From Umbilicaria muhlenbergii (Eukaryota; Ascomycota; Lecanoromycetes; Umbilicariales; Umbilicariaceae), in the NCBI GenBank assembly GCA_000611775.1, contig KK106984.1, positions 2,942,952 to 3,006,951 of the forward strand: a stretch of 64,000 nt of DNA, in the 5' to 3' direction. A program made the position numbers and the translations under genes. Below are positions 33,536 through 45,656 of the stretch, piece after piece (position 1 is the stretch's first letter; the number at the start of each line of letters is the position of its first letter). The notes under the pieces are model-generated. The model saw only the letters and a list, made by a program, of their open reading frames with translations, made no database searches and was not told the DNA's origin.

Positions 33536-33693
33536 TTAAACAGGGCATGTCTGCGATAAATACACATTAGCCAGCCGATTTGTGGAGAGGGACAAGGAGG
33601 GCGTGGGTTCATCACTTTGCCGCATGATTCACACTGCTTCCCTCCGCCGTTGATAGTCGCGCCGCACGAGGGACAGGCTTGGTGACCCATCAT
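33536..33693 (-). CDS. 30-aa zinc-ribbon-like microprotein, two exons
   Basis: Exon 1 (33,693-33,616) gives 26 residues: MMGHQACPSCGATINGGGKQ then CESCGK. A 65-nt intron (GTGATG...CGCAG) leads to a 15-nt exon 33,550-33,536 encoding TCPV and a stop. The result has three CxxC-like pairs or half-pairs (CPSC, CESC, C), a compact metal-binding pattern. Without splicing the frame runs on to 33,394 with low-complexity sequence. The splice call is based on the consensus sites and the sensible C-terminus. Confidence 0.5.
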
Positions 33694-34185
33694 GAATTGA
33701 AGGTTTTGGATGAGGATCGATAACGTGTCTCAGTGAGTTCTGGAAGAGGGCGGATGACGGTTGTCTGGTTCGGGGTTGTGTTAGAAGGCGAGGGTTGATG
33801 GAGCTGTGACGGAGAGGAAGACGCGTGAGACAAGTGGTGTGAGGGATGGGGCTTGTTAGTGCTGACTCTGCCCCGCTTTGATAAGATAAGATAAGATGGG
33901 AAACTGAGGCGCTTGTTATCTGCAATGATTTCGTTCCTTTTTATGCGCTGATTGCCAATAGTGCCATGTTGGTATCATCATGCAGGCGGGTGATCAGACC
34001 ATCTTCTGTCGTCCGATGGATTGGCTACGTCGGCAGGATATGAGCCGTCTCCCGCAATCTTTCCTTTTTATCTCGCCCCCTCTCTTCCTGTTTTTACGGG
34101 TGGCGAGACTACGAAAATTATCAAATTCCGAGTCATTGTGATAACACACTGTAATCCTTCCTCGTGTCTCTTTAACCTCAAGACA
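33694..34185. other. Intergenic region upstream of the P450 gene
   Basis: It contains a short run of gataagataagat near 33,880 (GATA-type motifs in tandem). GATA factors control nitrogen and light responses in fungi, but a role here is only a guess. No gene was seen. Confidence 0.4.
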
Positions 34186-36162
34186 ATGACTGTAGATCAT
34201 CTCTTGATTTCAATTGCTGCGACTGTGCTTGGTGCATGGCTGCTCGCCGGCATCGCGCAGGCCATTGTATCTGTGTACTTCAGCGCCCTATCTCATGTGC
34301 CCGGCCCAAAGCTCGCGGCAGCGACTACGTGGTGGAGGGTGTATGTTGAGATCGTAAAGCAGGTGTCTTGGGTCGACAAACTCCTCGAGTTGCACTCCAT
34401 CTACGGTAACCAGGAACCGTTACACCACATTGATGACGCGCTATTCTACTTGTCAAATTGTAAAGCTGACTCGCAAATTGCACGCAGGTGACGTTGTCAG
34501 AGTTGGCCCAAATGAGGTATGTCACTTCAGACTCCTCATGAGTCGCCTATGGCAAAGCTTTGATTGACTTAGTGGTGTAGCTGCACTTTTCACGTCCCTC
34601 TTCCTACCACGAGCTCTACAACCATAGCTTGCGATGGGATAAGGATGAGAATGTGTACCACAGTTTCGGCGAAGACCATTCGTCCTTTGGCTTTCTAACG
34701 TATCATGAGGCAAAGGAGCGTAAGGACGTGTTGACACCACTGTTTTCAAGGAGGTCCGTGGTCAACATGCAGGGCTTGATTCAAGACAAAGTACGCTGTT
34801 ATCTTTTACCTGTCAGTTCCGCTGAACGAGAAAGTGTGCTGATTAATGCTATAGATTGATCACCTCTGCGAAATTCTCAGGATGAATGATGCGGATGGCA
34901 AGAGCTCGGATCTTTTCTTGGGATTTCGCTGCTTCACTAACGACGTTATCACATCCTTCTGCTTCGCCCGCAGCGTCGACGCCATCAGCGCCCCAGGCTT
35001 CACAGCACCCATCATTGAAGCAATGAATGCTGCGGGACCTTCCTACGTCATTTTCCGGAATTTCCCCTTACTTCGTCGCCTGATCTTCTCCCTTCCGCCT
35101 TGGGTCAGTATCCGCCTTTCGCCTGCAACGGCAGGCGTTTTCCAATTGCGGCAAATGTTGAACACGCAAGTTACTGAGGTCATCGCGAATCCCAAGTTAC
35201 TTGAGGATGCACCACACCCTATCATATATCATGAGTTGCTCAAACCTGGGAAGTACGGCGCAAAAGTACCATCTTTTGTGAGTCTATGCGAGGAAGCACA
35301 GACGCTAGTGTTTGCTGGCAGTGACACTCTGGGAAACGTTCTGATGCTAGGAATGTTCCACCTGCTGGAAAATTCTGCGATGCTCTTCAATGTCAAGGAA
35401 GAAGTACTCCAAGCATGGCCGGTTCTGAGCGAGTGCCCAACATTTGAAAAGCTGGAAAAGCTTCCCTTCTTGGTGACTTTGCCAATAGTCAATATAGAGA
35501 GCAAACGCTGACGGTTTACTTAGACGGCAGTAATCAAGGAATCTTTGCGGATATCCCCAAACGCCTCCAGTCCACTGACGCGCGTGGTCCCGCATGGTGG
35601 TGCAACAATCTCTGGAACTGCCATTCCGGGCGGTGTAAGTATCACCGACATACTCACTATGGCGAGTGTAGCTGACCGCATGGGGTGTACAGACTATAGT
35701 GGGAATGTCCGGCATTTTCGTGCACAATAACGCATCGATTTTCCCCGATGCCTTTACCTTCAACCCGGAGCGCTGGGTGGGACCCGATTCCAAAGACTTG
35801 GATACTTGGTTAATTCCTTTCTCGAGGGGCCCGAGGAGCTGTTTGGGTTCAAAGTAAAGCTGCCGTACTCCCCTTGACTAGGCAACTATAGTAATGGTCA
35901 TTCACTGATACGGAACTTTCTTCATAGCCTAGCTTGGTGTGAGCTCTATATCGCCTTCGCCGCGATGTTCAGAAGGTTTGATATGAAGCTTGATGGTGCT
36001 CGGTATGTCTCATCCCGTCGGCAATGCTTATTTTGAGCTACGAATGGGCAAACTGACGCGGACTTGCGAAACAGAGTGTCTGACTTGACATGGCGCGATT
36101 TTTTCTTGCCAGGTTGGAAAGGAAATCATTTGCAAGCCTTTTGCAAGCCTGTTACAAAATAA
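34186..36162 (+). CDS. Cytochrome P450 monooxygenase, eight exons
   Basis: Exons: 34186-34405, 34488-34516, 34581-34790, 34855-35472, 35524-35634, 35693-35853, 35928-36002, 36075-36162. All seven introns (51-82 nt) have GT..AG ends and keep phase, giving 503 aa. An N-terminal membrane anchor (LLISIAATVLGAWLLAG) is followed by the hinge VPGPKLAAAT. The I-helix oxygen-binding motif AGSDT is near residue 308, the K-helix ExxR (KESLR) near 366, and the haem loop FSRGPRSCLG near 441-450. The Cys of that loop ligates haem, and the enzyme sits on the ER. The overall pattern resembles fungal P450s of the trichodiene-oxygenase-like group, which oxidise secondary metabolites; the substrate is unknown and no biosynthetic core enzyme lies nearby. 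No lesion was seen. Confidence 0.9.
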
Positions 36163-37005
36163 ATGTAAGAGTCTGTTAGGGAGTGTCTCTCCTTCACCAC
36201 GTCTCCTTTTCTGAAAACGAATTGGAATCTTGCGGGTTGGCTGAGGCTGAGAGACAGACTCACTTTTTCTGAAAGAATGTAGCAACAGTCATGAACAGAG
36301 CGGCATTTCCTGCCTAAGTTTTCTTAGGGAGCTGTTGTGAATTTCCAAGTACCGCGCGCGTGAGGTATCCGTTTGCCGCAGCGGGACTTGGTGAAAGTAA
36401 TTCGCACTTCATTGAATTCTCAGTGGAAAACTCATTGGCTAAGCCACACATCGAAAGCATGATTGTGAGTAAGCATAAAAAATGTACTTTGTACTCGAAT
36501 TGCTTCTAGGTATCAGATTATACATTTCCTCATAAGTGTCTCATGCCATTCTCTCATCAATCAAAGGTAAGAAGGTATCGTTCTCTCCTCGGTCCCAAAG
36601 CTTGAGGGTTGTCACTGTTTCGAACCGTAGCTCAGCTTGCGGAACTGCTTGGGTTGAAATTCCCGAGGAAAACAACGAGGACAGCAGCGTAACTGTAATG
36701 TACAGTCAGAGGGTGGAGTTGGTTATCAGACGCGCGTAGATGCTACACAGAGTACTAGATAAGGTATAAAGACAGAAAGTACCTTTTCGGCTTCTGCTGT
36801 ACTTGACTGGAAACTGAAGGAATATAGGATAGGGCAAGGTTCTAATTCTTTGGCTTGAAAGTTGATAATTGTATATCTCTTAATTAGTTTGAAGAGCAAA
36901 CAGGCACATGTTCTTCCGGCTTTCATTCTACATCACAAGCTATCAAAGCCGAAAACATGGGCCAGAAATAAGAACACGTCACGCAAATTGAAAAAAATTA
37001 TAAAC
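36163..37005. other. Intergenic, no supported gene
   Basis: One plus-strand ORF of 67 codons (36,536-36,739) shows no motif. Otherwise non-coding. Confidence 0.45.
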
Positions 37006-38324
37006 TCACGTAGCAGTAGCAGCCAACATCTCATGCCTCTTGGCTTTAGTGCACAAACTCAAGGCCGCGGCGAAAAGCAGTGTAAAGATCATAATGAGGC
37101 AGAGCTTCAAGGTGCTCTGTCCCGGGACAAGGAACAAGACCGCGGACGGCCCAACTAAAAGACCGACAGTCATGAGGACGAGGACTAACCGCACCATCAT
37201 ATCAATGCGGCGTTTGCTGCAGAGGTGTAGATGGTCCTCGTCGGTTCTTTTGGACTGCTCTGCGGAGGTGAAAAGTTTCTGGGCGGTTCGTCAGAAAGCT
37301 TGTTTGGGTTCATCCAGGGGTCAAGAGAACGGGAACAATGGGAGAGAGTTGGATGGTACCTTCATGAGGTTACTGGGGAGACACCAATTCAGGGTATCCT
37401 CAACCACTCCGTCCAGCCAGCCGCATTCTTGACCGTCGGATAAGGCCACAAAATCGTCTTTGTGGGCTAGAAACGTGGACTCCTCCTTGGAAAGTGGCTT
37501 GTGGTCTTGGATCCAGTCCATGAAGCTTTGCACGTTCCTCGAAGTGGGAGCCTTGAGAGAGACGTATATTTGTATTCTGCTTACAAGCTCGTCTCGAATA
37601 AAAGTGAGCATCTCTTCATGCTCTGTGGTCCGGAAGTGTCGGGAGATGGAGGCTTACCATACTCCTTGAGCTTGTCGTCGATTTTCTTGATCAATACCTT
37701 GCGTGAATATACCGGGTCTTTGTCGGTCTCTTCGTCATGCTTTCTTGACCCCAGCGCAAGTTCTCGCTTTTCTGCATCGTCGTCGTCCAAAGTTATCAGA
37801 TCTTTTTCGAGTACGGAAAGCTCGTCCTGACGGTACAGGAGCACCCTGCTTCGGAGAAATCCATATTTTCTGGCTATGATAAAGTTCTCGTCGCTGTTGA
37901 CGAAGGCGGCCAATTGAGGGTATCCTTTGGGATGATCGTCGACTAGTACACGGTTAGAGAGTGGTCGACGTCGTGCGTGGAGGTCATACTTCGTTGGATT
38001 AGTTTTGGACGTCCGTCGATCTTTCGATGCCTCGACGGTATGTGTGGAGAGTTATTCGGCGGGCTAATTCGTTGCCAGTAGCTCGAGACTTTGCATCGAA
38101 GGCTGTCATCCTTGAGATCTGGTCAACTTCGTCAGGACTGCGACCATGCATTTGAGTGGTACATTGACGAGGGGCTGGGTAACCTGACTTTTATCGTTCA
38201 AATCTACATCTTTTTCATCGGCATTGCCCTTCTCACAATCGATGGTATCGTCTGTACCAGTAGGCGAGGTAGGACTCGTCGGTGCTGTTGCAGGTGGGGT
38301 ATCGGGACTCGAGGCGTTAGGCAT
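37006..38324 (-). CDS. DUF6594-like membrane protein, multi-exon
   Basis: Exon 1 starts at 38,324 with a Pro/Thr/Ser-rich, acidic N-terminus. The core exon from 37,942 reads HPKGYPQLAAFVNSDENF, then ARKYGFLRSRVLLYRQDELS, the typical DUF6594 opening (YPxLAAFxxSDxxF, RRFGxLxxRxLLxxQDEL). It ends at 37,658. A 35-nt intron joins exon 37,622-37,360, then an 81-nt intron joins 37,278-37,010. The C-terminus has the expected closely spaced hydrophobic helices (VRLVLVLMTVGLLVGPSAVL and LIMIFTLLFAAALSL). The exon 1 donor was not settled. A final GTGAGT at 37,009 may lead to a short last exon; otherwise the stop is at 37,006. The family is widespread in filamentous fungi and has no known function. Confidence 0.8.
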
Positions 38325-38748
38325 AGTTGTAGCCCTGTGATGAGATCAATCTCTATCGAGGTGCAGTTTGAATACTACTACGAGATTACTGTGACAATGG
38401 GCACCATTTGGGTCTTGTCAGGTCTCCATGGAAAGGCCTGGTTTGTGGTGGCAGCTTTTTGGGTGAGCCCCTCCCCTGTAGGAAGTGTCTAAGCCCCTAA
38501 GCCCCCTCAGCCGCGGCGTAAGCTGCAGGGTTCGGGGGGATGAGGTGTTTGCAGCAAAACGCCCCGAAGCGAGGGTGAAGCGAAGGCGAATCGAAGGGCG
38601 CATCCGACCACCACCACTCGTTCATGGGGGCGTATCTAACTAAGAAACAAGCCAGCTGAGCCCTTCACTTGGAAGTGCGGTGAGATCAATTCAATTGGCT
38701 AGGCCCAAGAAAAGTCCACTATGCCTTATCCCCTATTGCGCTGAAACC
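38325..38748. other. Intergenic between two minus-strand genes
   Basis: It holds a GC-rich block (38,470-38,620). No gene was recognised. Confidence 0.4.
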
Positions 38749-39175
38749 TCAAGGCTCTGATTGCAGATTCTCCTGTAGATACACTTTGCCATCACATTTG
38801 CCATCCCGCGACAGCTCGTACTGCCCATCGCCTAGGACTTTGTGAATCGTGTAAGGCTTGGGATCTACGCCGCGGGCCCCTTTGAGGTAGACATCCTTGC
38901 CAAATTTATAGAGTTCAGGATGCTAGATTTTATATGGTCAGCATACACACCAATTCCGACCACACGGGACGCAGAAGCCTACCTTGGTGTTCAGATCCAA
39001 TGTTTGGTCCTTTAGGTACCTGCTCCGCGTAGCTGGACCATGTGGAAGTGATGGGTGTGCGAACTGGGACAAGATTTCTGCCTGAGAATTCATCAGTGGG
39101 TTGAGAAAGCGTACAGATGGTCAAGTAGACAGAGGAGCTCACCTCCTTGGTGTCGCTCATCATGGAGACACGCAT
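38749..39175 (-). CDS. 101-aa protein with small beta-barrel-like C-terminus, three exons
   Basis: Exons 39,175-39,143, 39,081-38,983 and 38,922-38,749 are joined by introns of 61 nt (GTGAGC...CAG) and 60 nt (GTAGGC...TAG) and stay in frame. The C-terminal part (YKFGKDVYLKGARG, then PYTIHKVLGDGQYELSRDG and GKVYLQENLQ) has the alternating pattern of SH3/Tudor/KOW-like small barrels found in short fungal proteins: a 'FxxGxxVYL ... YxIxxVLxxGxYxLxxxG' design. The N-terminus is polar. No catalytic residues are evident; a binding role is inference. The start could also be the ATG pair four to five codons downstream. A TATATATATA run lies near 39,330, about 155 bp upstream. Confidence 0.75.
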
Positions 39176-39807
39176 TCGAGATGGAGATGGGGGTAATGGT
39201 GGGTTCTTGTAGGGTGTACAATGTCCGCAAGGCTGGAGCAGTACTTATGATGTAGCAATGACTGTTCGATGCTTCGGAACGACACGGCTAGGCTTGGCTT
39301 TTTATCGCCTTGTGAGGGATTTACTGCTGCATATATATATAGCCGGGAACGTCGCCAGTGGTCTGCGCCCGGCGGCGCAATCATCACACAGCCACACCAA
39401 ATACCGAGCTTCAAGTCCTTTTTGATGTCATTGTCTATGCGCCTTGTCGACGCAAATACAGCCAACCTACACTGTGACACCTTTGTACGACAGACCAGGT
39501 CTTGAATGTATAGATAGTATCCTACAGTTCTCCCAGGATTCGTGATCGTATCCCTTGTATATAAATAATCCAGCAGGCGGTGGAGGAAACCCAAGTAGCA
39601 TACTCCCAGTTCAGGGTTTTGGCATGCACCCCGTATAGATGGCCCCCCAGAAACAAATAAGAAGAACTATGTATAGGGAGTGTAATGAACCATGATCATA
39701 CAAAAAAGAATGTCGTCTCAGCAGAAATGCCCACTTCTCAAACCGAGTACAATCCCCCATGATAGGGGATTTGCTAAATTACTGGGTTCTAACGATATTC
39801 ACCATCG
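39176..39807. other. Intergenic region, upstream of the 101-aa gene
   Basis: It contains the promoter side of the 101-aa gene and the 3' flank of the caspase-like gene. ORFs here look like chance. Confidence 0.4.
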
Positions 39808-41554
39808 TTATGACTCTGACGATCGGCCTTTGTGTGATTTCTTTTCTGGCCGAGCTTCCTGCTCAGGTGATTGGCTTCGTGGGCGTTTGCGGCGGTCTCC
39901 ATTCTGAGCCGGTTCTGCTGTGTTACTCGCTACCAGAATGTCTGCTTTGACAGAAGTATCGTCGTCACCCTGTAATGAACGTGGTGATGCCAACTGTTGA
40001 GCCGTGTCATTAGCTTGCTCTAGGGGTAGATCATGCGTTGTATCAACACCGTGAGGGACAAAAGTGGCGACGAAGGTGCCTGGCCCAGGAAGGTCGACTT
40101 TGTACTCGGCCGAGATTTGATTATTAGGAAGGGATATAGCATTTGAGACTGTATCTGGTCGGGTAGGAGGCCAGGTCCCAGACTTCTTCCTTTGATCTCC
40201 AGACCGTCCAGTATCATGGTGGTTGTCGGCGCGAACCGCGCTGCTCCAATCATAGGCTGGTTGATGGTTCTGCTCTAGATGTAACTTCATAAGACTCGGT
40301 GGGACACCAGCTACGTGATCTCCCTTCTTCATAGCGAGCACACGACGGAGCTGACGCCTTGCATAGATTCTCCGGATCAGAGGTCGAAGTTTCTGCGTCT
40401 GGAGGACAAAACGCATGAAGTCTGTGATCTGTTCCTTTGGAGCATACAGATCCTCAAACCTTACTTGATCAACGTGCGGTAAGTATTGAAGTTGTAAGGC
40501 AAGATCATTCATCACAGCACCTTCAGGTTGTGCGTTGAGTTTAAGCGTTAGTTTGAGGTATCTACCTTCTGCTTCAGACTTTGGCTGAGCGTCTTGAATC
40601 TGAGGACGTAACCAAATCTTGCCAAGGCTATGACGAGCTTGGTCGAAAAGTAGAGGTTTAACGATTCGGACGGTATGGTACACTTCACGGTACAGGTGAG
40701 AGGTGGAGAAGCCATTTGGGTTGTCCTTGAGAAGACAGATCATGGCATCGTTGAGTGTTCTCGTGAAGGAGTGTGGTAATTTCGGTGCTGGGCTTATTAC
40801 GTTATGAGCGGCAGAAGTCAAGAGCTCGAACTTGCGCTTTCCGACATGCTCACGTGCGAAAGCTTTCGCGGCGTAACAACAGTCCAGAATGACGAGCTGG
40901 TCACATGCAGGGAGCCGCAGACAGGTGCGAATGTCATTGAAGAAGGCGGTCGGGTCCCCATGACCATCGTTCGCAAATTTGCTAGAGAATATATAGTTCA
41001 GCTTAGTGCTCCAGTTGTGATACTTTGGGCAATACGGCCGCAGTTCATCTATTGGCGGTGCACTTACGCTGCAAGTTTGAATTCCTTTGTTTCCGTGCCT
41101 TCGTATGCGTGTCCACCATAGTATATTATCGCGAGGTTCTCTGGGCTATCATATTCATAACAGAAGTCTGCCAGTCGCTTATGGAGGGCGGTCTCCCAGC
41201 GTTCCGAGGGGATCTCAAAGCATGCCGTCTGGAATTTGAATCCTTCCTCGAACAATTGTCTCAACTTGTCCACCTAATGTCAAGTGTGAGCGTGTAGCCC
41301 TTGTGTAGATCTTCCAATGTACTCACTTCCGTCTCTTTGCATTGCATATCATCGTCCTCCCATGTCAGGAAGAGGGCGCCGACCTGTCTGTATCCTGTCT
41401 TGCCATGACGGTAGTGCCCCTCGATGGTCTTGTCGAAGATGATACGAGCCTCGTCGCGGAGAGTCTCGCTCGCCGATTTGGACCCGTGGTGTTTGTTGGG
41501 CTGAGAAGATTCGTTGAGTGGGTTGAGGGAGATATTCACGGGTAAGGGAGCCAT
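39808..41554 (-). CDS. Caspase-like (peptidase C14-type) protein, three exons
   Basis: Exons 41,554-41,327, 41,273-41,068 and 40,981-39,808, with introns of 53 nt (GTGAGT...TAG) and 86 nt (GTAAGT...TAG), give 535 aa. The N-terminal third has the caspase-fold dyad: IIYYGGHAY (His about residue 131) and QLVILDCCYAAKAF (Cys about 179-180). A conserved fungal segment follows (KRKFELLTSAAH, PKLPHSFTRTLNDAM and GFSTSHLYREVYH). The C-terminal 200 residues are polar, low-complexity and end in a basic KR-rich tract (RRKRPRSQSPE) that could be a nuclear signal. Such proteins are thought to be metacaspase/caspase-like effectors of regulated cell death or NLR pathways; the substrate is unknown. No lesion was seen. 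Confidence 0.87.
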
Positions 41555-42240
41555 CGTGAGTGGTCAGTCCGTTCAGGGGCGATAGGTTGATGACGCTCGC
41601 GAATCGTGGCTGTAGAAGAGGTTGAGAACCGGTCAGGAGTTATGAGACGGCTGCTTACCATATATGCCCTCAGCCTCGCTCCTTCCCAATCCTGCGGTAG
41701 CACATCACTGTGGGGGCTGTGCCCTGCCAGTCCGGCAGGACTTGTCTCGGTGGAGTGTTTAAGAACATATTACAGACGAAACCCGTAACAAGCTAAACAG
41801 CAGTATAACATGGAGCCTTGTCTGACTGTAACTAAGAATAGCAATGTGTTATAGATAAGGAGGACTTATCTGGGGGTGAATTTTGGTGCGTTATTACGCG
41901 AATACGCCGCTAAGGCGATTACGCCCGACAATAAGCCGCTGAGGCAGTAGGTGGTCACTGGCGCCACCACCCCAGCATCACAATTTAATTCTGAGGCGCG
42001 GAACAACTTCGTAGCAATATAATCATCACACTTCATCTTTGGTTCACTTGAATCGGTGCAAAATTGACTGAGTTATGAATTTTTTCCTACATGAAGTATA
42101 TACGCAGTCCTGTAGCCCTACTAGTGAACTGTCGCGCAACGTCAGCATGGCCGCTACAGGTCTAGAAATTTGGATTTAGAAGCTTTATATCAATCAATTG
42201 AAGGCCTCAAAGTATGAATAAGATCAGGTGATAATCAACG
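41555..42240. other. Transition from host DNA to the 42-47 kb repeat block
   Basis: No gene. GC content falls after about 42,000. A CT-rich stretch follows at 42,270-42,500 (runs such as ctcctcctccttcccc). Confidence 0.4.
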
Positions 42241-42636
42241 TTGATATACTACAGACTACCTCAAGTGACTGAGCCTCCTCCTCCTTCCCCCTCCTCCCTT
42301 TACGCCTTCAGCCCCCCCCCCTCTTCTTTGCAGACTTTTAATGATCACCTCTCTCACTCTTCCTTCACTCCTCACCTCAATCTTTCTTTCATGAGTGTCT
42401 TTCACCTCTTCTTTCACTTCCTCATCTCATCTCCTCCTCATCCTCTCCTCATCCTTCCTCCCCCCCCCTCATTTTCTTCTTCTTCACCTTCAAGTCACCT
42501 GAAATTCCACCTCATAACTTGCCTCTGCCAAGTTGCTTGATTGACGTCAGTTTTGTACTGATATCTCATACAAACCTGGCACACTTCCTCCTTCAACAAT
42601 CAAGCTGATTCATCAAGAACAGCATATAAAGTCATC

Positions 42637-42901
42637 TCAGGCCTCTGTCACATCACTGAAGATTCTGACAGCTGACAGGCAATGTTAGTAGCTATAATAA
42701 GCAGGTGAGACTTCTCAAATAGGCAATTCTGAGCCCACTTTTGATATTATAAATAATAATATTTATTATACAGTTGAAGACTGTATATCATATCAAAAGT
42801 GAGCTCAGAATTACCTATTTGAGAAGTCTCACCTGCTTATTATAGCTACTAACATTGCCTGTCAGCTGTCAGAATCTCCAGTGACGTGGTGAAGGCCTGA
42901 G
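42637..42901. repeat. Foldback element with about 110-bp arms
   Basis: The left arm (42,637-42,748) is repeated in reverse complement at 42,789-42,901 with a few mismatches, mainly transitions (for example gagcccacttttgatat against atatcaaaagtgagctc). The spacer is about 40 bp and AT-rich. It has no coding capacity. A single-stranded copy would form one long hairpin. Confidence 0.88.
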
Positions 42902-43048
42902 GTTGAAACAGAGGGTGTTTTTGATATAAGGCTTGAAATGAACTTAATCAGATGACATCTGATATTAAACTTTAAACCCTGTTAATTTTGACTTCTGACT
43001 TCAGAAATGAATTCACTGTATAAAGTTATGTCATGTGCATTAAAACCA

Positions 43049-45656
43049 GCTTAATTGAACAAGAAACAGGCTTAAAATGACTGCAGAAAGTAAAACAGGA
43101 AGAGAGAAAGAAGTTAAAAAGCATGATGAAAGAAAGAGGAGGGGGGATGTGATGAAAGAAGAAGAGGAGGAGCGTGATGAAAGAAAAGAAGAGAGGAAGA
43201 AGCATGATGAAAGAAAGAGAAAATTGCAAAATTCAAAATCACAACTGATCAAACAGAAACTTACAGATATAATAGATCTCAAGCCTCAATGATATAAGAA
43301 GTCATAAAGACCTATTCTAGTAAAGTAAGAGCAGGTGTAAAAGGTGTGTAGGTGAAAGAATGAGTGATTCAGCTGAGTAAGCAGGCTGATCAGCAGATGA
43401 GTTAATCATGAAGATGAGCAGTTCAGCTGTGAAAGGAATCAGCTGTGAAAGTGTTCAGCCAGGTAAGCAGGCCAGCTAACAGATGAGTCAATCATGAAGG
43501 TGAGCAATTCAGCTGTGAAGGAGGTCAGCTGTGAAGGGGTTCAACTGTGAAGGAGGTTCAGCTGTGAAGGGGGTTCAACTGTGAAAGCAAGTCAAGCATG
43601 AAGGTGTTTAACTGTGAAGAAATTCAACTGCAGAGGCGTTCAGCCGCATAAGGAGTTCAGTGATGATGATGAAGGAGGAGGAGATTCCACTGTGAAGACA
43701 GGTTAAATGCAGAGGTGTTTAACTGTGAAAAGATTTAACTGCAGAGGTGTTCAGCCGTGTAGGAGGTTCAGAGGCATTCAGTCACATAAAAGATTCAACA
43801 GCAGCAGTGAAGAGGAAGAGGGTTCTGCTGTGAAGGCAAATCAGCTGCAGAGGAGGTGATTCAACAGTGAAGACAATTCAAGTGAAGAGTCTCATCAGGG
43901 ATGAGGAAGAGAAAGCACAGTGAAGACATAATCACAGTTAAAACACAGTCATCAATAAAAAAAGGCTTTGAATCAAAATAATTCAAAAAATAACAAACTC
44001 AGTGAAAATTTACTTCTCCTAGTTGACGTTCTGCAGCATGTTCAGAGGGTGTATGAGCTCAAGACATGATTAATGAAGAAAGAAAAAAAGAAGGCAGGAT
44101 CATAGCAGTAATAATAATTATAAAAGCAGTCAAAGGCAGTGAAATGCTGATATAAAAACAGCTGAAACTGCTCATTTTAAAATCAATAACAACAGCGCCT
44201 CCAGAAACAGCAACATCATGTGTGAAAAGTATGTATGATCATAGATGGCTATCAACCAATGCAGTTTGTATGAGATTTATATAGAAATTCTATAATTGAA
44301 TGTCAAAAGCACTATTCTGAAACTGCATGCTCATGCATGCACATGCATGATGAGCTTAATTGAACAAGAAACAGGCTCAAAATGACTGTGAAAAGTAAAA
44401 CAGGAAGAGGGGGGGGGGGTTGAAGAATGTGATGAAAGAAAGAGAGAGGGGGGTGTGATGAAAGAAGAGAGGAAGAGCATGATGAAAGAAAAGAGGAAGG
44501 AGAGCGTGATGAAAGAAAGAGGAGGTTGCAAAATTCAAAATCACAACTGATCAAACAGAAACTTACAGATATAATAAACCTCAAGCCTCAGTGATATAAG
44601 AGGTCATAAAGACTTATTCTAGTAAAGTAGAGGCAGGTGCAAAAAGCGTGTAGGTGAAAGAATGAGTGATTCAGCTGAGTAGGCAGGCTGATCAGCAGGT
44701 GAGTCAATCATGAAGGTGAGCAGTTCAGCTGTGAAGGGGATCAGCTGTGAAGGTGTTCAACCAGGTAAGCAGGTCAGTCAGCAGGTGAGTCAGTCATGAA
44801 GATGAACAGTTCAGCTGTGAAGAGGGTCAGCCGTGAAGGGGTTCAGCTGTGAAGGAGGTTCAGCTGTGAAGGAGGTTCAACTGTGAAGGCAGATCAAATG
44901 CAGAGGTGTTTAACTGTGAAGAGGTTCAACTGTGAAGGCGTTCAGCCGTGTAGAGGGTTCAGTGATGACAGTGAAGAGGGAGGAGATTCTGCTGTGAAGG
45001 CAGGTCAGATGTGAAGATGTTTAACTGTGAAGAGGTTTAACTGTGAAGGCGTTCAATCATGTAGGGGGTTCAGAGGCGTTCAGCTGCATAAGGGGTTCAG
45101 TGATGATGATGAAGAGGAAGGGAATTCTGCTGTGAAGGCAGATCAACTGCAGAGGAGGCAGTTCAGCAGTGAAGATGATTCAAATGAAGAGTCTCATCAG
45201 GGATGAGGAAGTGAAAGTGCAGTGAGAACATAATCACAGTTGAAACACAGTCATCAATAAAAAAAGGCTTTGAATCAAAATGATTCAAAAAATAATAAAC
45301 CTGATGAAAATTTACTTCTCCTAGTTAATGTTCTGCAGCACGTTCAGAGGGTGTATGAGCTCAAGACATGATTAATGAAGAAAGAAAGAAAGAAGGCAGG
45401 ATCATAACAGTAATAAGTAATTATAGAAGCAGCCAAAGGCAGTGAAACACTGATATAAAAACAGCTGAAACTGCTCATTTTAAAATCAGTAGCAACAGCG
45501 CCTTCAGAAACAGCAACATCACATGTGAAAAGCATGTATGATCATAGATGACTATCAACCAATGCAGTTTGTATGAGATTTATATAGAAATTTCATAATT
45601 GAATGTCAAAAGTGCTATTCTGAAACTGCATGCTCATGCATGCACATGCATGATGA
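43049..45656. repeat. 1.3-kb unit duplicated in tandem, with internal minisatellite
   Basis: Unit 1 starts gcttaattgaacaagaaac at 43,049 and unit 2 starts with the same sequence at 44,354, a period of 1,305 bp. Both units end near catgcatgcacatgcatgat. Inside each unit a degenerate repeat of about 15-30 bp of the type gttcagctgtgaagg runs for about 500 bp. The block also has purine-rich gatgaaagaaagagagg tracts. All frames are low-complexity; no protein is recognised. The two units differ mainly by transitions. Confidence 0.85.

Noticed and set aside
43400-45200. CRISPR-like regularly spaced repeat
   Set aside because: Units are degenerate, unevenly spaced and lie in a eukaryotic repeat block; there are no unique spacers.
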